Part shown: piece by piece, positions 8,141-17,500 of the stretch
Layout of the letters: each line of letters starts with the position of its first letter
How positions within the stretch are numbered: position 1 is the stretch's first letter
From: Anaerolineales bacterium
GTDB taxonomy: Bacteria > Chloroflexota > Anaerolineae > Anaerolineales > Villigracilaceae
Assembly (NCBI GenBank): GCA_014379595.1
Contig: JACMLM010000037.1
Coordinates: 1-51,376, forward strand
Direction: 5' to 3'
Length of the DNA: 51,376 nt
The notes under the pieces: model-generated
Told to the model about the DNA's origin: nothing
Database searches by the model: none
The model's input: the letters and a program-made list of their open reading frames with translations, nothing else
Made by a program: the position numbers and the translations under genes

Positions 8141-8611
8141 TTATATTTTGTGCCAAAAACGAAAATTGAATTTGTCGAAGCCCATATCTTCAAAAAAGAC
8201 ATGGGCTTTTGTGTTGAAATCCCAGGAATCCAGTTGGATTTTATCGACGCCTAGTTCTTTGGCATGGCTCTCGGCACTTTTCATTAATGCCGTCCCGATT
8301 CCGCCGCCTTGTTCAAGAGGACGGACACTGATCTGGTCAATGAGTACATAACGCACGGGTAAGGTAAAAGGACTCTCAGGTCGTTCAATTAACTTGCATA
8401 AAATATAGCCCACGGCCTGTCCATTCTCTTCGGCGATGAAGACTGCCACATTTTTGTCAGCCAGCATTTCGTCAAAGAAAGCAACGGCGAAATCCTCTGT
8501 TGCAGGTATTTTGAAAATATCTGGATGGTGTTTTGCATGCAGGCGTTGAACATCCTGGCATAAGCTGGAGAGTAAAAGCGAATCCTGTGAAGTTGCAATA
8601 CGTATGTTCAT
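8141..8611 (-). CDS. GNAT family N-acetyltransferase
   Basis: This is a 156-residue single-domain GNAT enzyme. It starts MNIRIATSQD, a typical first strand. The core includes VGYILCK, then YVLIDQISVRPLEQGGGIGTALM (a Q/RxxGxG/A-like acetyl-CoA loop), then KIQLDSWDFNTKAHVFFEDMGF. The substrate cannot be predicted. It is convergent with tRNA-Val and divergent from the thrS leader, whose promoter begins 30 bp beyond its start. There is no strong Shine-Dalgarno at ATG 8611; AAGGTG sits rather far upstream. Confidence 0.88.
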   Translation of the reverse strand: MNIRIATSQDSLLLSSLCQDVQRLHAKHHPDIFKIPATEDFAVAFFDEMLADKNVAVFIAEENGQAVGYILCKLIERPESPFTLPVRYVLIDQISVRPLEQGGGIGTALMKSAESHAKELGVDKIQLDSWDFNTKAHVFFEDMGFDKFNFRFWHKI

Positions 8612-8640
8612 AACTTAAAAACACCTTGCCTATCTTCTGC

Positions 8641-8668
8641 TTGACAGCCTTTTGAATCGGCATATAAT
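8641..8668 (+). promoter_or_regulatory. Promoter of the thrS leader
   Basis: A consensus TTGACA (8641-8646) and a consensus TATAAT (8663-8668) are separated by 16 bp. Transcription should begin near 8675, about 445 nt before the thrS start codon. Confidence 0.85.
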
Positions 8669-8674
8669 ACAAGT

Positions 8675-8987
8675 TGATAATAATTATACGCGTTGAATGG
8701 GACGAGTAAGTGAAAGCGTTTCTAACAGGGAGAAAAGGCGAATGATTGAGAGCCTTTTCAAGAGACATTCAGTGAAAACCACCCATGAGCGTGAAACAGA
8801 AAGCTTTCAGAAATTATCTGTCAGTGAGTAAGTGGAACGGTTGGCTCCGTTATCGGCTTAAGAGATATCCTGAGTGGTCTCGATACAAGCAAAAAATCAT
8901 TTGCTTTACTCGACCATCAAAGGATAAATCGGGTGGAACCACGTGAGCTCAAACTCTCGTCCCGTTGTGGATGAGAGTTTTTATTTT
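8675..8987 (+). promoter_or_regulatory. T-box riboswitch (threonine) controlling thrS
   Basis: The conserved T-box sequence GGGTGGAACCACG is at 8931-8943, with its pairing partner CGTCCC at 8958-8963. The competing terminator has 12-bp arms at 8951-8962 and 8969-8980 (one G-T), then TTATTTT. Stem I is recognisable: GAAAGC near 8712 pairs with GCTTTC near 8803, enclosing a distal hairpin GAAAAGGC/GCCTTTTC. On its 3' side, ACC (Thr) at 8778-8780 followed by A is a plausible specifier codon. T-boxes bind uncharged tRNA and switch to antitermination, so thrS should be induced when tRNA-Thr is uncharged. The class call is firm; the exact specifier position is inference. Confidence 0.92.
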
Positions 8988-8999
8988 AAGGAGGCCCGT

Positions 9000-9050
9000 A
9001 TGACTACAGACAGCAACACCGTCACTCAAAAGCGCCTCGGAGGTTTGTGA
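9000..9050 (+). CDS. Putative 16-aa threonine-rich leader peptide between T-box and thrS
   Basis: An ATG at 9000 follows a full AAGGAGG Shine-Dalgarno (8988-8994). The frame encodes MTTDSNTVTQKRLGGL and stops at TGA 9048-9050. Four of the first nine residues are Thr (codons ACT, ACA, ACC, ACT), as expected of an attenuator leader peptide. The 3' end of the frame lies in a hairpin arm (9032-9043 with 9058-9069). AGGTTTG (9041-9047) could instead pair with CAAACCT (9092-9098), just before the thrS ribosome site. Translation is predicted, not shown. Confidence 0.6.
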   Translation: MTTDSNTVTQKRLGGL

Positions 9051-9098
9051 CTGCTTCCCTCTGAGACGCGAACATGTCCACGAAGCAGAAGCAAACCT
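9032..9098 (+). promoter_or_regulatory. Alternative RNA pairings downstream of the leader peptide
   Basis: Stem A is 9032-9043 with 9058-9069 (one mismatch, one G-T, 14-nt loop). Stem B is AGGTTTG 9041-9047 with CAAACCT 9092-9098. The two share bases 9041-9043, so they exclude each other at that edge. No T tract follows stem A, so control would be translational rather than by termination, if it exists. Confidence 0.4.
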
Positions 9099-9120
9099 AA
9101 CCGTAAGAAAGGAAACGAAA

Positions 9121-10929
9121 ATGGCACAACAAACAGAACGTTACGAAGATACACAACTTTATAAGATCCGTCATTCTGCGGCGCATGTGATGGCTCAGGC
9201 AGTGATGGAGATGTTCCCTGATGGAAAAGTCACGATCGGGCCTCCAGTGGAAAATGGTTTCTATTATGACTTCGACCTGCCGCGCAATCTCACGCCTGAA
9301 GATCTGGAATTGATCGAAAAGCGGATGCGTGGAATCGTGCAAGGCAAGCATGAATTTAAGAAGAGAGTCGTTTCAGCAGATGAGGCGCGTCAGATTTTTG
9401 CAGACCAGCCTTATAAGTTGGAATTGATCGATGGCCTCGAAAAAGGCGGTCTCGACGAATACGGCAATCCACTTACAGAGAAGCCTGAGATTTCCATCTA
9501 TCAGCAGGATACTTTTACAGACTTGTGCCGCGGTCCGCATGTGCAAACGACAAAAGAGATCAAGCAGGATGCTTTCAAGTTGATGTCCATTGCGGGTGCG
9601 TATTGGCGCGGCGATGAAAAGAATAAAATGCTGCAGCGTGTGTATGGCACAGCTTGGGAAAGCAAAGACCAGTTGAAGGAATATCTCAATCAATTGGAAG
9701 AAGCCAAGAAACGTGACCATCGCAAGTTAGGCAAAGAGCTGGAAATCTTTATGTTCGATGATGAAGTTGGTCCGGGTTTACCTTTATGGCTTCCCAACGG
9801 CGCGATCATGATCGAAGAGTTGGAAAAGTTGGCAAAAGAAATGGAAGAAAAAGCTGGCTATCAGAGAGTCAAGACACCGCATCTTACAAAAGAAGACTTG
9901 TTCCTTCGTTCTGGTCATTTGCCTTACTATGCCGAGAGTATGTATCCGCCGATGGAATTGGAAGGCGTGAAGTATTACGTCAAACCAATGAATTGCCCGA
10001 TGCACCATAAGATATTTGGATCAAAGGGCCGCTCCTATCGTGACCTGCCTGTGCGCCTCGCGGAATATGGCACATGCTACCGTTATGAAAAATCTGGCGA
10101 GTTGATCGGCTTGCAGCGTGTGCGTTCGATGCAAATGAATGATGCACACATTTACTGCTCAGAAGAATTGTTTGAGCAGGAATTTCTCGCTGTGGTTGAT
10201 CTGTATGTCAACTACTTTAAATTATTTGGCATTGAGAAATACGTGATGCGCCTGTCCTTACACAGCAAACAGGGACTTGGCAAAAAATATGTGGACAATG
10301 AAACACTATGGCTCAAGACAGAAGACATGGTGCGCCGAGCGATGACAAACGGCGGTGTGCCCTTTGTAGAAGCACAGGATGAAGCCGCGTTCTACGGTCC
10401 TAAAATTGACGTACAGATCTGGTCAGTGATCGGACGAGAATTCTCACTTGCCACGAATCAAGTGGACTTTGCCGTTCCAGTAAAATTTGATTTGAAGTTT
10501 ACAAATAAAGAGGGCCTGGAAGAAGTTCCGTTATGTATTCATCGGGCTCCACTAGGTACACATGAACGCATGATCGGATTCCTGATCGAGCATTATGCGG
10601 GCAATTTTCCTGTCTGGCTATCACCTGAACAGGTGCGCGTCATTTCGATTACAGATGTTCAGAACGAGTATGCAGAAAAGATCGCCAAAGAGCTGCGCGA
10701 AAATGGAATCCGCGCTCATGCTGATATATCCTCACAACGCATGAATTCAAAAATTCGCCAGGCACAATTGATGAAAGTGCCATATATGATCGTGGTCGGC
10801 GATAATGAGATGCAAGCTGAACAAGTGTCCCTGCGTGTAAGAGATGGAAGCCAGGAGAACAACATTCCGCTAGGTGAGTTTGTGACACGAGTCAAAGATA
10901 AAATTATAAGACGTGCGAGCGAGTTGTAA
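9121..10929 (+). CDS. thrS: Threonyl-tRNA synthetase lacking the TGS domain
   Basis: A class II synthetase of 602 aa that charges tRNA-Thr. The protein starts at the N2 editing domain: RHSAAHVMAQAV gives the HxxxH pair (H18, H22). The N-terminal TGS (N1) domain of about 60 residues found in the E. coli enzyme is absent. The editing domain continues with YQQDTFTDLCRGPHV. The catalytic core has LPLWLPNGAIMIEELE, YVKPMNCPMHHKIF (zinc Cys), FYGPKIDVQI and RAPLGTHERMIGFLIEHY. The anticodon-binding domain starts at FPVWLSPEQVRV. AAGGAAA precedes ATG 9121. It is the only gene behind the T-box. The upstream region has a stop in frame with no TGS-like coding, so the truncation is real unless TGS is encoded elsewhere. 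Confidence 0.97.
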   Translation: MAQQTERYEDTQLYKIRHSAAHVMAQAVMEMFPDGKVTIGPPVENGFYYDFDLPRNLTPEDLELIEKRMRGIVQGKHEFKKRVVSADEARQIFADQPYKLELIDGLEKGGLDEYGNPLTEKPEISIYQQDTFTDLCRGPHVQTTKEIKQDAFKLMSIAGAYWRGDEKNKMLQRVYGTAWESKDQLKEYLNQLEEAKKRDHRKLGKELEIFMFDDEVGPGLPLWLPNGAIMIEELEKLAKEMEEKAGYQRVKTPHLTKEDLFLRSGHLPYYAESMYPPMELEGVKYYVKPMNCPMHHKIFGSKGRSYRDLPVRLAEYGTCYRYEKSGELIGLQRVRSMQMNDAHIYCSEELFEQEFLAVVDLYVNYFKLFGIEKYVMRLSLHSKQGLGKKYVDNETLWLKTEDMVRRAMTNGGVPFVEAQDEAAFYGPKIDVQIWSVIGREFSLATNQVDFAVPVKFDLKFTNKEGLEEVPLCIHRAPLGTHERMIGFLIEHYAGNFPVWLSPEQVRVISITDVQNEYAEKIAKELRENGIRAHADISSQRMNSKIRQAQLMKVPYMIVVGDNEMQAEQVSLRVRDGSQENNIPLGEFVTRVKDKIIRRASEL

Positions 10930-10931
10930 AT

Positions 10932-10966
10932 AAAAAGTGGAAGGCTAAATTGCCCTCCACTTTTTA
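10932..10966. terminator. Bidirectional terminator after thrS
   Basis: AAAAAGTGGAAGGC pairs with GCCCTCCACTTTTT with one mismatch and A/T tracts on both sides. It separates thrS from the convergent lipoprotein gene. Confidence 0.85.
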
Positions 10967-10984
10967 TTTACCCAAGGGATTATT

Positions 10985-11776
10985 TTATGGAACTGCATCT
11001 GGTTGCCACTGCAATTGCCATTTTCCCTTTATATTCACCCATAGTTTATTAAAGCGGATTTTCATTTTCCCTGAAGGTACTTCGCCTTCGTACTGGAGGT
11101 TATAGCTAATACCTGAATGTATACCTTCGACTACTTCCCAACTACTGCTCCCACCAATGAAAGTGGACCCCGGGTTCTCGGCGTTCACAATTTCGAGCTC
11201 CACTTCTGCTATATCTGGGTTGTACGCGAACTTGACTATATAACCCATCCCTTTATATAGTCTAATATTATCCACATGAACCGAATACCCATTGATAGCT
11301 ATGTCTTCATCCACGGTCCATTTCTGCCCACCTTGTGGATTTGGACCCGTATCGAAATCAAACTCAGCCTGCGTATCGGTTACATCAGCCCGGACGCTAT
11401 TGAAAGTAATGGTCAAAGGCCAGGCATGTTCCTTGCCCTCGATTTCATATGCCCATGGGAAGTTTCCAGTTTCACCAGTTAAAGAAAGAGTATCTTTTGG
11501 AAACGCCCAGGAAATATTTTGCCCGTTCGCATCCGTGATAATTGTGTTGTTTGCATCGCCACTCGCGGTAAATCCATCGGGAAATTCTATTGAATAGAAT
11601 CGTCCCAGTAAGATATATCCATTTTTTGTTTCTGTCACCTTTTCCAAGACCAATGCGTGTTTGGAAGCAGGCGTGGGAGTCTTTATTTCTATAGAAGTGG
11701 TTGCCGTATTCATGGGTTGGCAAGATGGCAGCAGGAGCAAAACCAAGATAATAATTGAGAATAGTTTAATTTTCAT
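10985..11776 (-). CDS. Lipoprotein of unknown function, second gene of a coupled pair
   Basis: The 263-residue protein has a lipoprotein signal peptide ending LLPSC, so it should be anchored outside the membrane. The mature part looks beta-rich, with repeated YILLGRFYS, AWPLTITFNSV and VHVDNIRLYKG strands, but I do not recognise the family. The upstream gene's TAA overlaps this ATG (TAATG at 11774-11778), so the two are translationally coupled. The signal peptide starts MKIK like that of the upstream protein and has the same CQP after the lipobox, which may reflect copying of the export signal. Confidence 0.85.
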   Translation of the reverse strand: MKIKLFSIIILVLLLLPSCQPMNTATTSIEIKTPTPASKHALVLEKVTETKNGYILLGRFYSIEFPDGFTASGDANNTIITDANGQNISWAFPKDTLSLTGETGNFPWAYEIEGKEHAWPLTITFNSVRADVTDTQAEFDFDTGPNPQGGQKWTVDEDIAINGYSVHVDNIRLYKGMGYIVKFAYNPDIAEVELEIVNAENPGSTFIGGSSSWEVVEGIHSGISYNLQYEGEVPSGKMKIRFNKLWVNIKGKWQLQWQPDAVP

Positions 11777-12876
11777 TATTCTCCCCAGGAGCTACTTGCT
11801 CCGTGAAACTCATACAATATTTGACCTGTATCAACATCCCAAAAGCGGACGATGGTCAATGCACTATCTGCATAACCTACTTCTGCAGAGACTAGAAGCT
11901 GATCTATAGCAAGCCATTGCAACTGTTTGTAAACAGAAATTTTACTCATTCCAAAAGATTTTATAACCTTTCCAGTGTGAGAATCCCAAATCCGAATAAC
12001 ACCCCCGCCAGTGGCCAATTGATTCCCATCAGGGGACCACGCAAGGCTAAATACTGTATATTGATGCGCTTTTTTGATAAATCCATCACACTCGTTTGTT
12101 GCTGTAGTCCAGAAACAAACTGTACCTTCGGCACTTCCTGATGCAATTCGTTTTCCATCAGGCGACCATGCAATTTGCATGAAACTGCCCGCGCGTTCAT
12201 CGAATAAACGGACAGCCTCATCCGTGTTGACTTTCCAGCGGCGAATAGCACTAGCCAAATCACCAGTACCAACAATGCGTGTTCCATCGGGTGACCACGA
12301 AATATTATGTGACGAAAGAGTCTCCTGTTGTGAAATGACTTCGCCCGATTGAATATCATGAACGAGTACACCCATCCCATTTATGCTGTCTGCCAGAGAA
12401 CGGCTATTAGGTGACCAGGCAATATCCCCATAAATTGAGGTCAATGTATCATCTTTGCTTGTTTGTTCAAAGATTATCTTCCAGCTAGATGTATCCCATA
12501 CAACAAGGTGTGAGTTTCCAAATTCGGAGCTTTGCATAACAAGACCACCCGCCGCCAGATTTTTTCCGTCAGGCGACCAATCAACCAAATAAAAACTTTC
12601 TGTTTCATTCAATGTTTGAAGATGCTTATATGTTTTAAGATCGTATATAACTACGCCCTGCGAAGTTGCAAAAGCGATGATTTTTACATCTGGACTGATA
12701 CTGAAAGAACGAATCCGCCCTGGAAGATTTGCAGCAACTTTAGGCCTGATGTTAGGAAGTGGAATGGGAGTAGCCAGACTATATGTTGTAGTAAAAACAG
12801 GCTGTATTTCCGCAGGTTGGCAAGCGGTTAACAATATTAAAGTTAATAAAATAATCAAATAGTATTTAATTTTCAT
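11776..12876 (-). CDS. WD40-repeat lipoprotein
   Basis: The 366-residue protein starts with a lipoprotein signal peptide (lipobox LLTAC). About six to seven propeller blades follow, each marked by WSPDGxxxAxG (for example DWSPDGKNLAAGG, AWSPDGKRIASGS and AWSPDGNQLATGG) and strands ending in a W or D residue. Beta-propellers of this type are usually binding scaffolds. AGGAGG lies eight bases before ATG 12876. The stop codon overlaps the start of the next lipoprotein, so both proteins are likely made together and may form one surface complex. The ligand is unknown. Confidence 0.92.
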   Translation of the reverse strand: MKIKYYLIILLTLILLTACQPAEIQPVFTTTYSLATPIPLPNIRPKVAANLPGRIRSFSISPDVKIIAFATSQGVVIYDLKTYKHLQTLNETESFYLVDWSPDGKNLAAGGLVMQSSEFGNSHLVVWDTSSWKIIFEQTSKDDTLTSIYGDIAWSPNSRSLADSINGMGVLVHDIQSGEVISQQETLSSHNISWSPDGTRIVGTGDLASAIRRWKVNTDEAVRLFDERAGSFMQIAWSPDGKRIASGSAEGTVCFWTTATNECDGFIKKAHQYTVFSLAWSPDGNQLATGGGVIRIWDSHTGKVIKSFGMSKISVYKQLQWLAIDQLLVSAEVGYADSALTIVRFWDVDTGQILYEFHGASSSWGE

Positions 12877-13057
12877 TATGAAAGCCTCCTATGAGTTTAT
12901 CCATCATACAGGAAATTTTCAGATACAAGGCTACGATTCTTTGGTGATTCCCCTACATTTACAATACTCTTAGTCATATAAAAATCTTGAGAATGGATTT
13001 TAAAGAAAAAACTGGATTAATTCTCCAGCTTTTTAAAGTGTGATATATCAACAAAAT

Positions 13058-13828
13058 TTATTTATGCAATTGTCTCAATACCAATAATGAAGTGCCTTGA
13101 ATTGACAATGCAGTTAAGATAGCAAATCCGAAAGAAATAGCTAAAGAAGTTTTTTCGATAAGTAAACCAAGCACAAGATAAAAGCCTGCAAATGCAAACA
13201 AGCCCAAAGTTAGGCCACGTAGAACATTGACAGCGCCATCAGGTCCCTGCTGACGTTGGGCGAAGATGGCGAGAATGCCAGCAAACAATGGAAAAGTAGT
13301 CAGCAGGCCCGTCAGTTGGGGGCCAATGATCGGTGCAATGCTAGTAACGAATAGGATAAAACTGGTTCCCACCAAAATCCGTGCAGGAATGTCCCATCGA
13401 TTAAGTGTTGAAACTGTAATTTCTTTTACTGTCTGTTTGGGCATTAACCATAAGCCAAGTGAAATTACAAGTAGAACAAGAGCAAAAAGAGGCAGCAGGG
13501 ATATAACCAAACCCTGCAATAATATAGTTACCAAAGTGAAAATAGTCATACTACCAAGCGTTGTGATCTGCCAGTTAAATTTTTTCGCGAGCCATGCATG
13601 AGCAAGACAAAAAGCAATGAGCGAAAACCCTCCACTTAATGTGCCAAGGACAGCTTGCGCGGCAAAAGGAATATCATGACTAATGGCAAGGAAGAAAATG
13701 ACAGGGCCTGAGGTCAATGGCAAGCCAACGATCCAGCCGCTGACAGCAGGTCCCCAACGGCGGCCAGCAAGACTGGCAGAACCAATAATGAGGGGAGCTA
13801 GAATTAATTTCAAAACGAGAATATTCAT
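13058..13828 (-). CDS. Polytopic membrane protein with internal duplication
   Basis: The 256-residue protein is almost entirely hydrophobic, with eight or so membrane segments. Two halves each contain a related motif: SGWIVGLPLTSGPVIFF near residue 31 and TGLLTTFPLFAGILAIF near residue 174. This pattern suggests a duplicated transporter-like fold. I do not recognise a named family. It lies 21 bp upstream of the CPBP protease stop on the minus strand order (protease gene first), so it is probably the last gene of an operon with the kinase and protease. Confidence 0.8.
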   Translation of the reverse strand: MNILVLKLILAPLIIGSASLAGRRWGPAVSGWIVGLPLTSGPVIFFLAISHDIPFAAQAVLGTLSGGFSLIAFCLAHAWLAKKFNWQITTLGSMTIFTLVTILLQGLVISLLPLFALVLLVISLGLWLMPKQTVKEITVSTLNRWDIPARILVGTSFILFVTSIAPIIGPQLTGLLTTFPLFAGILAIFAQRQQGPDGAVNVLRGLTLGLFAFAGFYLVLGLLIEKTSLAISFGFAILTALSIQGTSLLVLRQLHK

Positions 13829-13849
13829 TGTTTTCCAAAGAAATAATCT

Positions 13850-14518
13850 TCACTTTATGATTAAGTATACGGTTAATAATATCGTAAAATCTGCAGCCAT
13901 ATGACCCAGCACAGGCACAAGCAAACCGCTGTCTTCGCGAACTATTTGTCTCCAGAACCAACCGATAAATGTGAGACAGGTCAAAGCGAAAATGAGTGAA
14001 ACAGGATGAACCATGTTTATTAATACCAGTCCGTGATACCCCGCATAGACTACATCACCGATAGAAAAACCTTTTGTTGTGCTCCCAAGATATGCACGCC
14101 AGAAATATTCTTCTATAAATGGGTTGACGAGTGCAAAATAAGCTATAAATGCAAACCAGGATGATGACGAATCCAACCCCATGGATTTAAGTTGCGCATG
14201 AAGATTATTTGCAATTCCAAATACATCCCAGAGAAAATATAAGCCAATTCCGCCACCGCTACCAAGCAGGACACTTACAATAATCCACCTTGGAGATTTA
14301 CTCTTGAAAAGAATATTAATTGGGAGTTTGGAACGCACAACTGCAAGCGTAAGCAAAATAGAAACATGAAACCCGATCATTGCGAGCCATGCGTTTTTAA
14401 ATAAAAATAATCCCGCCCACACCGCGAGATAAGGAAGGATCGGCGCGAGCCAGTTCCTATTATTCTTTAACCAATGGTAAACGAACGAAGAATGTGCTTC
14501 CTGAGAATTTCTCTTCAT
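13850..14518 (-). CDS. CPBP-family intramembrane metalloprotease (CAAX/abi type)
   Basis: Motif 1 is NPFIEEYFWRAYLG (EExxxR), motif 2 a His in YHGLVLI, and motif 3 GHMAADFTI, the usual glutamate and histidine set of the CPBP (Abi) membrane proteases. About seven membrane segments are seen. The annotated frame could start at a GTG at 14530, but GAAGG is better spaced for the second ATG at 14518 (MKRNSQEA). The N-terminus overlaps the 3' end of the upstream kinase gene by about 59 bp, which implies coupling. Such proteases process peptides or act in bacteriocin self-protection; the substrate here is unknown. Confidence 0.85.
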   Translation of the reverse strand: MKRNSQEAHSSFVYHWLKNNRNWLAPILPYLAVWAGLFLFKNAWLAMIGFHVSILLTLAVVRSKLPINILFKSKSPRWIIVSVLLGSGGGIGLYFLWDVFGIANNLHAQLKSMGLDSSSSWFAFIAYFALVNPFIEEYFWRAYLGSTTKGFSIGDVVYAGYHGLVLINMVHPVSLIFALTCLTFIGWFWRQIVREDSGLLVPVLGHMAADFTILLTVYLIIK

Positions 14519-17500
14519 CATGACCTTCACTTTCCACCCACATGTTTCCCTGTAATGCCTTCACAATACCTGATGCGATCGCCAGCCCAAGACCGGCACC
14601 TCCACCTTTGTAGTTGGTGCGGCTGGAGGAATGCAATTCAACTTTGCCCAATTGAAACAGTTTTTCAAAGATGATCTTATGATATTCAGCATCAATGCCG
14701 ATGCCGCTGTCTTTCACACGAATCTCAGCCATTTTGCCAAGGCGTGCATCTTCTACAACAACTGCTGAAACAGTGACGGCTCCGCCATCTGGTGTGAATT
14801 TAATAGCGTTGACGATAATATGGTCAAGAGCCTTCTTGAGCAATTCAGAATCAGCTAACAGCGGAGGAATGGATTTGGTCGATTCATCCAGCTCAACGGT
14901 CAGGTTGCGAGCCGCGAGGTCAGCCACATAATCCTTAACAATGAGGCGCAAGATCAAGCTCAGACTCACCGACTCCATATGCGGATTGATCGTTTGACTA
15001 TCAAGGCGGGTAACATCCAACATACTACTTACAACTTGATGTAAACGATTCGTGCCTTGCAATACCCCATCGATTGCTTGTTTAAGCATGGCATTATTTT
15101 GAATCGCATCGTCTGCTTTCAACATGCCAAGATAACCTTTAATAACCGTAAGCGGCGTACGTAATTCATGCGCGGCCACTTGAATGAACGCAGATTTATT
15201 TTTGTCGTGCTGCGCGAGATTGGTATAAGCAGTGTTCAACTCTTCCACGCGTTGAGAAACCATGCGTTCCATCATTTGATTAATACTGGTCACTTCATCA
15301 TACAAGCGTGCATTTTCCAAAGCAACTGTCGCCTGCATGGCAAAGGCGGTGGCCATTAACGCATCATCTTCATTGAATGAATGTTTCGCACGGCTTAGAA
15401 CAAACAAACCGATGACATTATCTTTTGAATATAACGGCACACCCAACCACGAACGATCACGCGGCAGCCAATCAGGTTGTTCCCATTTCTTTATTGCGTT
15501 TACATCACTGATAAGGAGCGTCTCGCCTTTGCGTGAAACTGTCTTATAAAAATCAACGCCTTCCAGCTTCAAACGAAATTCCGAAACATTTGCATCTGCT
15601 GGCAAACCGTAATGCGCGCGAAGCTGCGGTCTGCTATTTACATCTTCCATAAACAAAATGCCGCGGTCATAAGACATGACATGCTGCAACTGCTCAAGGA
15701 TCTGCTCAGGTAGTTTTTCGATGGTTGTTAAAGATGATAATTGACGCGATGAACGCGCCAACGCTTCTGTGCCTCGACGCCGAACCTGTTCGGACTCAAA
15801 GAGTTTTGCGTTTTGGCTGGCAGCTTTTTCTGCCACATCACGAGCACGGGCAAGTTCAACTGCCCGTTCACGTGCTTCATTCAACAAACGTTCCACTTCC
15901 TTTTGTGCCTGTTCACGCTGCTGTACAAGCATGGTTCGCAAGAGCGCACTGGAAAGTAGATTTTTCAAACGCACATATACATCCCAATCTGTTGGGCCCA
16001 TCTCTGCCCACATGAAACCGAAACGATTACTTGCCAAAGACAGAGGCATCACCACGGCATCATAACGATGATCTTCAGGTGTTTTTCCACGCGGAACTAA
16101 TCTTCCCGTAGCAAGCGCAGATTTCTCCTGCGGAATATCAAATTTGTTCTGATCGTATTGCAGGAGCAAACGATAACTTTCAGGGGGAGGAGATGAAATG
16201 GAACCGGGCGCACTGACATCACTATAGAACATTACATACCAGCGTTCCAATCCCAATGTCGGGAAGTTTTTCGTGATGGCATCACCAATTTCTTCCAACG
16301 TCATGGCGGGCGCCATGGAAAAACTAAAGTTACTTAAAGCTTCTTCTTTTTGTTCAAATTGCAAACGGCGATACGCCTGTGCACGTTGCGATAATTCTCC
16401 CACCAATAAACGCGCCTGTTGAAATAAATTTTCAGCACGCAGCATGATGGCGTTACTTGTAATGCCGCCGAGTGCATATCTCCTGAACGTTGAAACAACG
16501 TTATGCCAGGTAGTGGAATCGTATCCATTGCGCTGTAATACTTCCACCATGAATTCGATCATTTTCAGGAATGCATCGCTTTTATCAGACTCGCGCAAAC
16601 TCGCCAGGAATACATCCCATGTACGGCCAAACGCATCCACATACTGAGCTTTGGCAGAACCGTTTTCTGGGATGTTGGCCGCTCCAAACAACGCGCGGAT
16701 CGCGGCATCGCGTTTATTTTCCAAACGCCCCGTCTGTGCCACTTCTTTAGGAAGCACAACTGCTCGCTGCACATTCTCAGGCAAACATCCACAAGACCAG
16801 CGCACTATCAATTGCACAGGCAAAATATTGACATCATCCACATGTTCGCCATTCATGCGCTTTAATAATGCAACAAAGGCCAGTTCACCAGCCTCTTGAA
16901 AAGATTGATGCACTGTTGTCAACGGCACGCCCATGGACTGCGATTCACTTACATCGTCAAAGCCGGTCAAGGCGATAGTCTCTGGTACTCGTATGCCGCG
17001 CTGTTGCAAAGCTTCCATCGCGCCAAAAGCCATGCGATCATTAGACGCGGCAATGGCTTGAAGCCGAATACCGCGTTCATCCATCAATGTGCGGATCGCA
17101 GCACGCCCGCTCTCCGGACTGTAATCACCTTCTACTACAAGATGTTCATCAAAGCGGATACTATGCGCCTTCAATTCCTCCTTGTAGGCGTTGAAGCGCT
17201 GGTCTGATTCCAATTGTCCTTTAATGCCGCGAATATACGCGATGCGTTTGTATCCATGCACTTCGATCAGATGACGGATCACAGCACGCATACCGCTTGT
17301 GTTATCCGCGATAAATGAAGATACGCCCTCCACCTGCACAGCAAAGGATGCAACAGGTGTGGGCGCAAATTCGCGGCAAAAATTCTTTATATCATCTGGG
17401 GAAGAACCGTGGCCAATATCAGCGGCCAGTAAAATTCCATCAAATTGACCCGGCTTGATCAGGTCATAAAGCCCATAAGACCGCCCATTATGTTCCGGTG

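Noticed and set aside
9373-9720. Minus-strand open frame of 115 codons inside thrS
   Set aside because: Shadow of thrS; the sense frame carries all synthetase motifs.
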